NCBI GenBank assembly: GCA_002715725.1
Contig: PAZU01000054.1
Coordinates: 1 to 38,792 of the forward strand
Length of the DNA: 38,792 bases
DNA from: Methanobacteriota archaeon
GTDB taxonomy: Archaea > Thermoplasmatota > Poseidoniia > Poseidoniales > Poseidoniaceae
Direction: 5' to 3'
Below the pieces are notes generated by a model. That model did no database searches. It was not told the origin of the DNA and was given only the letters and a program-made list of their open reading frames with translations. This document shows positions 25,355 through 33,701 of this stretch, piece after piece (position 1 is the stretch's first letter; each line of letters begins with the position of its first letter). A program made the translations under genes and the position numbers.

Positions 25355-26591
25355 AATCGTAGTCCACAAATTTGGCGGCTCTTGCCTAAGGGATGGCAAT
25401 GACATTGACCAGATTGCGGACATTATCAGAACCAGTGAAGGAAGGCCAATCATTGTCGTATCTGCACTTTGGGGAATGACTGACAGACTAATACGTGCTT
25501 CAAGAGAACCAAGATACGCTAGTAGATTAGTGCAAGATTTAACCTATCAGCATTTACGATTCGCTCCTGGATTAGACACCGGTGAATTTGGAGAACTATT
25601 CAAGAATGTTATTTCTGGAATTTCAAAGGAATTGCTAAAACTTTCGAGTGGTGAAGAATCATTGCGTTCTGAAAATCTAATCTTGGCTGCAGGAGAGCGC
25701 CTCAGTGCTTTGGCCGTAGCACATAGATTACGAAGAAGTGGCATAGAGGATGCTCATCCAGTAGGGGCAGAGGATATAGGGCTGAGATTGAAGGGAATTG
25801 GTAGAGCCAAAGAGATTGACATCGATGCATCTTCCGTGAATCTTGACCGTCAAGTACTGGTTGGATTACCGATTCTTACAGGTTGGTTTGGTGAAGGTGA
25901 CGATGGGAATATTGCATTACTCACTAGAGGAGGTTCAGACCATTCTGCAGCAGCATTTGCAAATTTAATGAATGCATCAAAATTGATTCTGTGGAAAGAT
26001 GTGGATGGAATCAAGCAACTGAATCCGAGATGGGGAATAGAAACTCCTGCAATACCTTACCTAGGTTATGGTCAAGCCGCAGAGTTATCTATGCATGGAA
26101 CACCTGTCATCCACCCTGCTACCGTTTTTCCACTAATCGATGAAGGAATACCCATTGAAATCAAAAATTTCCATAACCCAAATTCATCAGTTTCGACAAT
26201 AATTGGACCAGATATCGTTACTGACGAGATTGTAGCAATTGGTTGTCAGCCAGGAGTTGCGATAATTACTGACAACAAGCCATTGAGTAGTGATTTATTG
26301 CTTGAAATAGAGAGATTAGGAATCACTCCATGGTTGGTGAAATCAACTCCTGAAGAGTTCAGAATAATCTTGCCTAAACATGAGTTAGATAATCTGGAAA
26401 ATTTTGTCTCAGGAAAAATCGAATTCAAGACAGCGATCATTTCAATTCTCGGAAACCCTGATATTCCGATTGAACACGAATTAATTTCTACCAATGAATA
26501 TGCAACAAGAATCATTGTTGAAACAAATCAACTTCATGAAACAATAAGAGAATTGTATCACTCTTTGTTCTCTCGCCAAGATTGCAAATGA
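25347..26591 (+). CDS. Aspartate kinase
   Basis: MDEIVVHKFGGSCLRDG, RGGSDHSAAAFA, ILWKDVDGI; start ATG at 25347 overlaps the aroC stop by 8 bp. Confidence 0.92.
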   Translation: MDEIVVHKFGGSCLRDGNDIDQIADIIRTSEGRPIIVVSALWGMTDRLIRASREPRYASRLVQDLTYQHLRFAPGLDTGEFGELFKNVISGISKELLKLSSGEESLRSENLILAAGERLSALAVAHRLRRSGIEDAHPVGAEDIGLRLKGIGRAKEIDIDASSVNLDRQVLVGLPILTGWFGEGDDGNIALLTRGGSDHSAAAFANLMNASKLILWKDVDGIKQLNPRWGIETPAIPYLGYGQAAELSMHGTPVIHPATVFPLIDEGIPIEIKNFHNPNSSVSTIIGPDIVTDEIVAIGCQPGVAIITDNKPLSSDLLLEIERLGITPWLVKSTPEEFRIILPKHELDNLENFVSGKIEFKTAIISILGNPDIPIEHELISTNEYATRIIVETNQLHETIRELYHSLFSRQDCK

Positions 26592-27472
26592 GTTGGCAAG
26601 TCTAGAGCGAATAATGCTCCGACAATCAGGAATACGAATAGAGTACCAAGTGCTACTCCGTATACTGAAATCAATTCAACAGATTCTTCCATTCGTAAAG
26701 CGGTTTGCTCTGAGAATAGAGAAATGAATGCTGGCAAGATTGTGTTAACAGATAGAACAAGCATTGCTAGACTTCCAGCTATCAATGGATTGATAACGAG
26801 GGAACGATGGTACTTTCCGATGATTTTCTTCACATTCATGACGTAAACTTCACGAGTTCTGATTGAAGTATCCAACATACTGAACCGGATTACACCATTA
26901 GACAGCTCAAAGTACATGACGAGAAGAACTGCATAAACAACTACTAGAATAGTCAACAGGAATTCGCTGTCACCAAATCCAAACAAATCTTGGGAAAGTG
27001 AAACCTTAGAAGATGCGAAACGCATTACTGAAAGAATGAACAAGACATAGGAAGCAAGCATGAATCTTGCATCTCTAGACATGGTTCCCCAGAATCCAGT
27101 ACCTATAGCACCTGCAACCACCATCAGTTGTAGGATGTTCGCTATAGCCATAGAGCCTGTAATTGCAAACCAAATTGTCCCTACTGCAGGTGTTACAATA
27201 TAAGTTAGAATACCAAGGCCAATCAATACTCCATAGCAACCTAATTGTAAATTCTGTACCATTTTATCTGCAGGTAAGAACTTCATCTTAGGGATCAATG
27301 GCCCTCCAAGAAGACTCTCTACGAAAGATGGAATTTCAACGGTTGGAATAGCATCCTTTGGAATTTCTCCAGAAGCATTACCTTTAGCTGCTAATTTCTT
27401 CCTAGAAGGAGCGGAAGAACGTACAGTCTTACCGTCGTATAGGTGCGCAGTGTCGCCTGATTTTGTTGCCAT
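26558..27472 (-). CDS. Multi-pass membrane protein downstream of DUF58/MoxR genes
   Basis: 304 aa; basic/disordered N-terminus then about 6 hydrophobic segments; 3' end overlaps the convergent aspartate kinase. Confidence 0.8.
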   Translation of the reverse strand: MATKSGDTAHLYDGKTVRSSAPSRKKLAAKGNASGEIPKDAIPTVEIPSFVESLLGGPLIPKMKFLPADKMVQNLQLGCYGVLIGLGILTYIVTPAVGTIWFAITGSMAIANILQLMVVAGAIGTGFWGTMSRDARFMLASYVLFILSVMRFASSKVSLSQDLFGFGDSEFLLTILVVVYAVLLVMYFELSNGVIRFSMLDTSIRTREVYVMNVKKIIGKYHRSLVINPLIAGSLAMLVLSVNTILPAFISLFSEQTALRMEESVELISVYGVALGTLFVFLIVGALFALDLPTHLQSWRENKE

Positions 27473-27484
27473 TCATCTCCCTCC

Positions 27485-28798
27485 TCAGAATCCTCTTGCT
27501 CCTGCAAGTGCGGTTGATAGTAGCATATCAGGCTCCCAATCCATGATGTTGACTCCAAGACCTCTTAATTCACTAATCAATACGTCTCTTTCGGTCTTCA
27601 GCACCTCATAACCAGTACGGTCTAACCTCTTAGCATCGAACTCAAATTCGAGACTAGAAGGTGAAAGAACTGTAACATCGAAATCTCTGGCTCTAAAATC
27701 CCTTAGTGCGGTAACAATTGTCGGATCATCTTCTAAATTAGATAGAACAATGATTGGGCTTCCTTTGTTTATGTGTGGAAGAATTCTGTTGACTACAACT
27801 TGTAGAGGTATGTTTCCTTTGGCCATTGCTCCAGCTAGTTTAGTCAGAATGACATACAGTTGCTTCTTTCCAGTATCACGGTCTACGCTTACAACTTCAT
27901 CACCGTAGGTGATTAGTCCAACAGAGTCACGTCGGCCAAGGAAATACTGAGCAAGACTTGCAGCCGCCCTAGTAGAGTATACCAAAGCATTTCTCGATAC
28001 AGGCCCTGTTTCAGATACTGCACGTGAATCTACAATCAGAATGATATCGCTGACAGCATCTCTTTCACGCTCATTAACCATCAACTTTCCACTTCTAGCG
28101 TATGCGGACCAGTTGATTGAACGGAATGAATCTCCATCGAAGTATTCACGAAGCGAATAAAATTCAGAACCAGGACCTGGTTGTCTGATATTTACAGCTC
28201 CAGTGAAAATCTTTGGTACACGTGATTTTACGAATGTATCTTTGAGATCTTCCATCTTCGGGAACACAAGGAAATCATTGTAGACATGCAGTTCCTTTTC
28301 CTTGTGGAACAATCCGAATGGATCTTGGACACGAACAGCAACCGGTCCAAGACTGTAAAATCCTCTTAGAGGACATTCGACAGTATATTCGATGAAAGTC
28401 TCACGACGTGGTCCCAATTCCATTAAAATGTAATTTGCGCCATCTTTGATGCGCATTACTTCTGGAACTCGGTCCTTTACTTCCAAAATCTTACCCAAAG
28501 CTGAGTGATTTTGCATACGTAATGTAACTCCAACTTCACCATCTTCGAAAATTCTAGCACTGGATAGTTTGCGCATGGCAGAAACATTGGACAGAGAGAC
28601 TCCTTCCTCTCCAGACCATTCTTCTGCACGGCGGCCGCTAGCAGCAACATCGGCGTGACCGCCGAATAATGCCGCCCAAGTTAGGAACACGAAGATTACC
28701 ACAGCAATGGTAACCAATTGCGAATTCCTCAATGTCAGACCTAGCAAGTACATTGCTACCGCTAGGGAACCTAACATTGCACTCTTACGACTCCACAT
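27485..28798 (-). CDS. DUF58-family protein (VWA-like), MoxR-associated
   Basis: 437 aa; two N-terminal TMs; RQPGPGSEFYSLREYFDGDSFRSINWSAYARSGKLMVNERERD is the DUF58 signature. Confidence 0.92.
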   Translation of the reverse strand: MWSRKSAMLGSLAVAMYLLGLTLRNSQLVTIAVVIFVFLTWAALFGGHADVAASGRRAEEWSGEEGVSLSNVSAMRKLSSARIFEDGEVGVTLRMQNHSALGKILEVKDRVPEVMRIKDGANYILMELGPRRETFIEYTVECPLRGFYSLGPVAVRVQDPFGLFHKEKELHVYNDFLVFPKMEDLKDTFVKSRVPKIFTGAVNIRQPGPGSEFYSLREYFDGDSFRSINWSAYARSGKLMVNERERDAVSDIILIVDSRAVSETGPVSRNALVYSTRAAASLAQYFLGRRDSVGLITYGDEVVSVDRDTGKKQLYVILTKLAGAMAKGNIPLQVVVNRILPHINKGSPIIVLSNLEDDPTIVTALRDFRARDFDVTVLSPSSLEFEFDAKRLDRTGYEVLKTERDVLISELRGLGVNIMDWEPDMLLSTALAGARGF

Positions 28799-28831
28799 GC
28801 TATCCGCCTCTCTATTTCAGTTTAGAAAATA

Positions 28832-30010
28832 TCAGACGGTTGGCACTGGAACTTCTCGCAAAATTGTTTGAACTACTTCACCTGCTTCCAATCCTTTGAT
28901 TTGGTGCTCAGGCTTTAGGATAATTCTGTGTGCGATTGCAAGTTCAGCAATTGTCTTGATATCATCAGGTGTTACGAAATCACGGCCACGTAGAGCTGCT
29001 GCTGCACGTGAAGTTTTCAGGAGAGCCTGAGAACCACGAGGCGATGAACCTACGAGAACACGAGGGTCCTCACGAGTTCTACTTACGATTTCAACCATGT
29101 ACATACGTAGAGCAGGGTCGACATAGACGTCTTCACATGCTTGCTGCATAGCGATTACACGTTGAGGATCCGTGATGACATCGACATCGACAGCATCCTT
29201 ACCACGAGTGATACGGCGGGCTAGAATTTCGTCTTCGTCCGCACGGTCTGGATAACCAACGCTCATCTTGAACATGAAACGGTCCAACTGTGCTTCAGGA
29301 AGCGGGTAGGTACCTTCTTGCTCGACTGGGTTCTGTGTTGCCATAACAATGAACGGTGCTGGTAATTTGTGAGTGACTGTTCCGATAGTCACCTGCTTCT
29401 CCTGCATAGCCTCAAGCAAAGCCGCTTGGGTCTTAGGAGGAGCACGGTTAATCTCGTCAGCTAGTAGCAGGTTACAAAATAGTGGACCTGGTTTGAAGGT
29501 AAATTCTCCCTTCTTAGCATCGTAGATGTTTGTACCTGTAATATCTGCAGGTAACAAATCCGGAGTGAACTGCACACGCTTGAAGTCACAACCCAACGCA
29601 TCTGCGAAGGTGTTGGTCATCAAAGTCTTAGCAAGTCCTGGGTAATCTTCGAACAGTAGGTTACCGTTCGAGAGGATGTTTATCAGAACGTTGTCAATAA
29701 CGTGGCTCTTACCGATAATTACCTTCTGGACTTCGGCGCTAATCGCTTGTGCGATCGCTCCGACGGCCTGAAGACGTTCACGGACCTCTGGGCTACTCTG
29801 GTGTTTAGGCTGTGCCTGTGCCGGTGCTGCTGGTGCAGGTGCTGCAGGGGCTGGGGCCGGTACTGCTGGGGCTGGAGCCACTGGGGCTGGTGCCGGTGCA
29901 GGTGCAGGCGCTGGTGGCGCTGCTGGGGCCGGAGCCGGTGCTGGCGGTGCTGCTGGTGCAGGTGGTGCCGGCGCAGGGGGGGCTGCGGGTGGTGGTGGTG
30001 CTGGCTGCAT
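28832..30010 (-). CDS. MoxR-family AAA+ ATPase with Pro/Ala-rich N-terminal extension
   Basis: GNLLFEDYPGLAKTLMTNTFA, FTPDLLPADITGTNIYD, FCNLLLADEINRAPPKTQAALLEAMQE, ATQNPVEQEGTYPLPEAQLDRF; first ~70 aa are P/A only. Confidence 0.95.
   Translation of the reverse strand: MQPAPPPPAAPPAPAPPAPAAPPAPAPAPAAPPAPAPAPAPAPVAPAPAVPAPAPAAPAPAAPAQAQPKHQSSPEVRERLQAVGAIAQAISAEVQKVIIGKSHVIDNVLINILSNGNLLFEDYPGLAKTLMTNTFADALGCDFKRVQFTPDLLPADITGTNIYDAKKGEFTFKPGPLFCNLLLADEINRAPPKTQAALLEAMQEKQVTIGTVTHKLPAPFIVMATQNPVEQEGTYPLPEAQLDRFMFKMSVGYPDRADEDEILARRITRGKDAVDVDVITDPQRVIAMQQACEDVYVDPALRMYMVEIVSRTREDPRVLVGSSPRGSQALLKTSRAAAALRGRDFVTPDDIKTIAELAIAHRIILKPEHQIKGLEAGEVVQTILREVPVPTV
29801..30010 (-). repeat. Low-complexity, GC-rich Pro/Ala-coding repeat at the 5' end of the MoxR gene
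   Basis: Imperfect repeats of ggtgctggtgcagg/ggggctggagcc encoding (PA)n / (AP)n stretches. Confidence 0.9.
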
Positions 30011-30028
30011 GTCTTTTTACCTCCTAGT

Positions 30029-31606
30029 TTATTTTCCCCAACGTCGAATTTGTTGCAGTAACTGCCTTAATTCTTCGTTGGAATATGAACGCTGTTGCGA
30101 ATACAACAGCTCGATTAGACGAGGATCCTTTACCATGGACTGGATCTCGCCCGGTGTCTTCCTAGCCATTTCATCTCTGGTTAGGTCATTAAATTGGCGT
30201 ACTTTAGCCATCATAGCTTCTCTTACGCGCTTTAGATACAGATTAGGGTCGACCTTGTTAGGTCTCTCCCTAAATCTAGTTAAATCGAAAACATGGCGCC
30301 AATTCTCTTTTTCTGGTACAACCATGATTGCGATGGACAATAATGCCATCAAGTTGAGTACAATTAGCCACTTAAGCAAGGTATCACTTGTTAGCATTAC
30401 AATTGCTCCCATCGCTTCAGTGAATGGAGAAGACATAGCGGAAGTAACGTGCCTAGATTCATCGAAAACGATGTAGAAGTTACTGTTTTTGCTGGTGATG
30501 ACAGTTGAGATATCCTCGTTCTCATGCTCCATCATATCTCTGATAAGAGTGGTGAAATAATCTTCATTACCGTTCCAATCAGTACCACTGCCGTCTGTAG
30601 AGGAAAGAAGTGAATCCCAGCAAGGGCGCTCACCATAGTAGCCAGAATCACACTGCTGCTTTCCTGTTACTTCAGCGTCTGCAATATCCCACAAGTGATT
30701 TGCAAGAACTGAGTGGTCTGAAACGAATACAATACTTCCTGTAACCTTCACATTACCTTCTCTTACTCCCTTAACTTGGTCGATTGCTTCGATTCCAGGG
30801 TAGTCCATTCTGATAATCAAACCAGTGTTATTACCACCCAGAATTGGGTTATCAGGGTCGTTTGCATCCATGTTCTCTCTAGCGATGAACGCTGAGCCCG
30901 ATGCGTGAGCTAAGACCTTGACATTGCGAGAAGTATCTTCATTATCTAGCACTTGTATTGCTGTTGGCCGATGGAATAGTACAGGAAGTGCGCAGTTGCT
31001 GTACTTTGAACTATCTTGTAAAGCATCATTACTACAGTATTCTCTACGCTCGAATTGATCATCCCAGACCTTGTTAACTCCTGCAACAGCCCACAATTTT
31101 CGAGAATCAGCTGGCTCGGCTTCGCCTGTTTGGCTTGCTACCTCGTAGTATCTGTTAGGGTCTACTACTGGAGCATCGAAGAACTTGACATCGAATTTAT
31201 CAGCAACTGTCTGGGCATTTGTTGAATTCGCTGCGATGATTACCTTGCCGCCCCTTTCGGTCACGAATTCATGTAGAGTATCTGCCTCTGCATTATCAAA
31301 TGGTTTCTCAGGAGCAGCGATGACTAGCATAGTTCGGTGAGGTTCTCTCCAATCATTGACTAACATTGGAGTGGACATTGTGTTAGCGATTACATAGTCC
31401 ATACCATCATCACCGAGAGAATTACGCATAGATGAGACTTGCTGGTATTGTACATTCTGATCTTCATCAGTAACATATGCAGAATAAACGGTCGTTTTGT
31501 TAGCAGAGGTTGCTATAATTACTGTTGTTGAAAGCAGCATTGCGACGATGAATCCAACTAGGAGCCAAGTTTCTAACTTGATTCCAGTTGTATCACCATC
31601 TGCCAT
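30029..31606 (-). CDS. DUF4350-like membrane protein of the MoxR/DUF58 cluster
   Basis: Start ATG at 31606 (MADGDTTGIKLETWLLVGF); N-terminal TM, GATase-like ADTLHEFVTERGGKVIIAANSTNA, internal TM LLKWLIVLNLMALLSIAIMVV. Confidence 0.8.
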   Translation of the reverse strand: MADGDTTGIKLETWLLVGFIVAMLLSTTVIIATSANKTTVYSAYVTDEDQNVQYQQVSSMRNSLGDDGMDYVIANTMSTPMLVNDWREPHRTMLVIAAPEKPFDNAEADTLHEFVTERGGKVIIAANSTNAQTVADKFDVKFFDAPVVDPNRYYEVASQTGEAEPADSRKLWAVAGVNKVWDDQFERREYCSNDALQDSSKYSNCALPVLFHRPTAIQVLDNEDTSRNVKVLAHASGSAFIARENMDANDPDNPILGGNNTGLIIRMDYPGIEAIDQVKGVREGNVKVTGSIVFVSDHSVLANHLWDIADAEVTGKQQCDSGYYGERPCWDSLLSSTDGSGTDWNGNEDYFTTLIRDMMEHENEDISTVITSKNSNFYIVFDESRHVTSAMSSPFTEAMGAIVMLTSDTLLKWLIVLNLMALLSIAIMVVPEKENWRHVFDLTRFRERPNKVDPNLYLKRVREAMMAKVRQFNDLTRDEMARKTPGEIQSMVKDPRLIELLYSQQRSYSNEELRQLLQQIRRWGK

Positions 31607-31740
31607 CTTTAAGCACCTCAAAAAACAACTACGGATAAACGTAGCACTTCTCCCAACCTCAACCCACTCATATAGATTATCGTAGGTTGAGCGGGCAAAA
31701 ATAACTAGTATCAACTAGAATCAATGAGTATCATTCCCGA

Positions 31741-31757
31741 AAAAATACATTATTTTT
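31741..31757 (-). terminator. Candidate transcription terminator: AT hairpin with T-tract on the minus strand
   Basis: AAAAATA-CAT-TATTTTT inverted repeat at the stop codon of 31750..32754; minus strand reads TAA TGTATTTTTT. Confidence 0.35.
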
Positions 31758-32754
31758 GCACAGGCCGACGAATTAGCGCAGTAAATATGAACGAAATAAC
31801 ACAGAATATTGAAGATAATGCAGGTAAAGAGGAACTTTCAGTATCCAATCCTGATGTATCTGAATCACCATCTACTTCAGTGAAATCATCATCATCTTCG
31901 GCTTGAATCTCTGTTGCTAGGACATCAATTTTCAAAGTTGCATATGAGGAGTAACCTGTGGCTTCACTGTAAACTGAGAATTCCAAAATACATTCCTTTG
32001 CAGGATGACTTGAAGTTGCAGATATTTCTAGTGTACCAAATGATACGCTATCATCAGAATTTTGAGCTGGCGTGACAGCCAATGGCAAGGACCCTATGGA
32101 TGAGAATTCATAATTCAATTGAGGGCACCTAGAAACTGAAATGCTGTATTTAGTTACAGCATCAGCAGTATTTCCAAAGTTTAGAACATGAAGTTTTTCC
32201 GATTCAGAAGTACCTGCCTTTAGGGTCGTTTCCATGTCAGCACTTGTACCATCCAGTCCTGTTTCAAACTCAACTTGCATATCATAAATTTTTGAAAATT
32301 CAATGTCTTGAGAAATTTGTCTTGAAGAATCTGCAGCTTGTCCTGCAATCATCTCGATTAAAGATAGAGAAACAGTTTCTCTAAATTCGTCTGAATTATA
32401 CAAGATTTCATCGTTTGATGCAGATTGTGACTCTAGTGCTGAACCTGTGATGGTTATTTCAAATGTTTCATTTGAATTCCCTGAAACACTGACTTGACCG
32501 GGATCGTCGACTTCAAACTCGACTTCTTCAAATTCGACTTCGAAGTTTACCTCGATAGGGGTAACGCGATTGTTGTTAATCCAAAACTCTAGAATTAGTT
32601 CAAAATTATATGATTCTGAATCTATTTGCATTATGGCTACGTCTTGGTCAACCTCCCAGTCTGCTGTCCATTGAATATCCGGATTCGGCACTTGAGATAC
32701 TGCATGAATCGGTATCAATAGTATGAAGGCCAAGAAAATGGTGAAACTCCTCAT
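31750..32754 (-). CDS. Secreted protein with C-terminal membrane anchor, unknown function
   Basis: 334 aa; signal peptide (MRSFTIFLAFILLIPIHAVSQ), beta-rich region, acidic linker, C-terminal TM (LPALSSIFCVISFIFTALIRR). Confidence 0.75.
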   Translation of the reverse strand: MRSFTIFLAFILLIPIHAVSQVPNPDIQWTADWEVDQDVAIMQIDSESYNFELILEFWINNNRVTPIEVNFEVEFEEVEFEVDDPGQVSVSGNSNETFEITITGSALESQSASNDEILYNSDEFRETVSLSLIEMIAGQAADSSRQISQDIEFSKIYDMQVEFETGLDGTSADMETTLKAGTSESEKLHVLNFGNTADAVTKYSISVSRCPQLNYEFSSIGSLPLAVTPAQNSDDSVSFGTLEISATSSHPAKECILEFSVYSEATGYSSYATLKIDVLATEIQAEDDDDFTEVDGDSDTSGLDTESSSLPALSSIFCVISFIFTALIRRPVQK

Positions 32755-32756
32755 TT

Positions 32757-33701
32757 TTATTCCTCACAAGCCCTCTTGATTAGCACTTTTATCATGTTTC
32801 TGCGATACCTTGGAGGTAGAGAAGTGTTGTTCACAGGTTTAGTAGATTTGAATACCGCATCACAAATTGCCTTGACATCGCCGTTTGATTCTGAAACTTC
32901 AGTATCATGTCTTCGTGGAATGCTTTCCAATGCAGTCGTAGCAACTCTTAGAGTAGTTCTGTCGCCTTTTTTCCATGCTGCAGCTGCGCCTGCCTCTGGG
33001 AAATCCCATGAGTCTCTCACCCTTAATTTACGATAGGAGCCGGTCCAATCTGCAACATCATCAGGCAGTGTAATCTTGAGCATAAATTCACCTGGCTGCA
33101 ATACATTTCTGGTCATTCCATCTAATTTGTAAAATTCTACCAGAGGCATGACTCTTGTACCATCCGGGCCAATCAAATGAACGCTTGCGTCTAAAACCAT
33201 TAGCGTTGGTGCTATATCTCCTTGGTAAGTAGCCACACAAAGTTCATTTTGATTTGGAATAACTCTGCAATCTGCACCTGTTCCACAATCGCATTTATGG
33301 CACCAGTCAATACTACTCCTCCATTCTTCTGTTTGGTTAAACCAAAAACAACGCGTATCCAAACAAAGATTGCCTCCAAGAGTTGCATTTCTTCGTATCA
33401 AAGAAGATGCAACTTTACTAGCAGCATCTGAAACAATAGGATGTACATCCTCTGATTCAGCGATATCATGTAATCTAGCCATACAGCCGATTTCTGTCAT
33501 TGAAATTTCTGAAAGGCCATCAATGCCTGCTAGAGAAATAACGTGAGGTTTGGAATTAATGTGCCACTTATAGTTAGGAATAAGGTCGGTACCACCAGCA
33601 ATCCAATCAAATTCATCACCTGCTAACATGAGTTCTTTAGCGATTGTACATGCCTCTGACACCGATTTCGGCTGATGAAGTTCAAATGGCGGCATTAGCA
33701 T
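32757..33701 (-). CDS. Molybdenum hydroxylase FAD-binding subunit, 4-hydroxybenzoyl-CoA reductase beta-like with extra Cys loop
   Basis: 314 aa; AGGTDLIPNYK, SSLIRRNATLGGNLCLDTRCFWFNQTEEWRSSIDWCHKCDCGTGADCRVIPNQNELC...; CoxM/HcrB fold plus Cys-rich insertion. Confidence 0.9.
   Translation of the reverse strand: MLMPPFELHQPKSVSEACTIAKELMLAGDEFDWIAGGTDLIPNYKWHINSKPHVISLAGIDGLSEISMTEIGCMARLHDIAESEDVHPIVSDAASKVASSLIRRNATLGGNLCLDTRCFWFNQTEEWRSSIDWCHKCDCGTGADCRVIPNQNELCVATYQGDIAPTLMVLDASVHLIGPDGTRVMPLVEFYKLDGMTRNVLQPGEFMLKITLPDDVADWTGSYRKLRVRDSWDFPEAGAAAAWKKGDRTTLRVATTALESIPRRHDTEVSESNGDVKAICDAVFKSTKPVNNTSLPPRYRRNMIKVLIKRACEE

Noticed and set aside
29702-30061. Plus-strand ORFs rich in Cys/Trp/Arg or Val/Leu/Pro opposite the MoxR gene
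   Set aside because: They are low-complexity antisense readings of the GC-rich Pro/Ala repeat; the MoxR reading is clearly coding.
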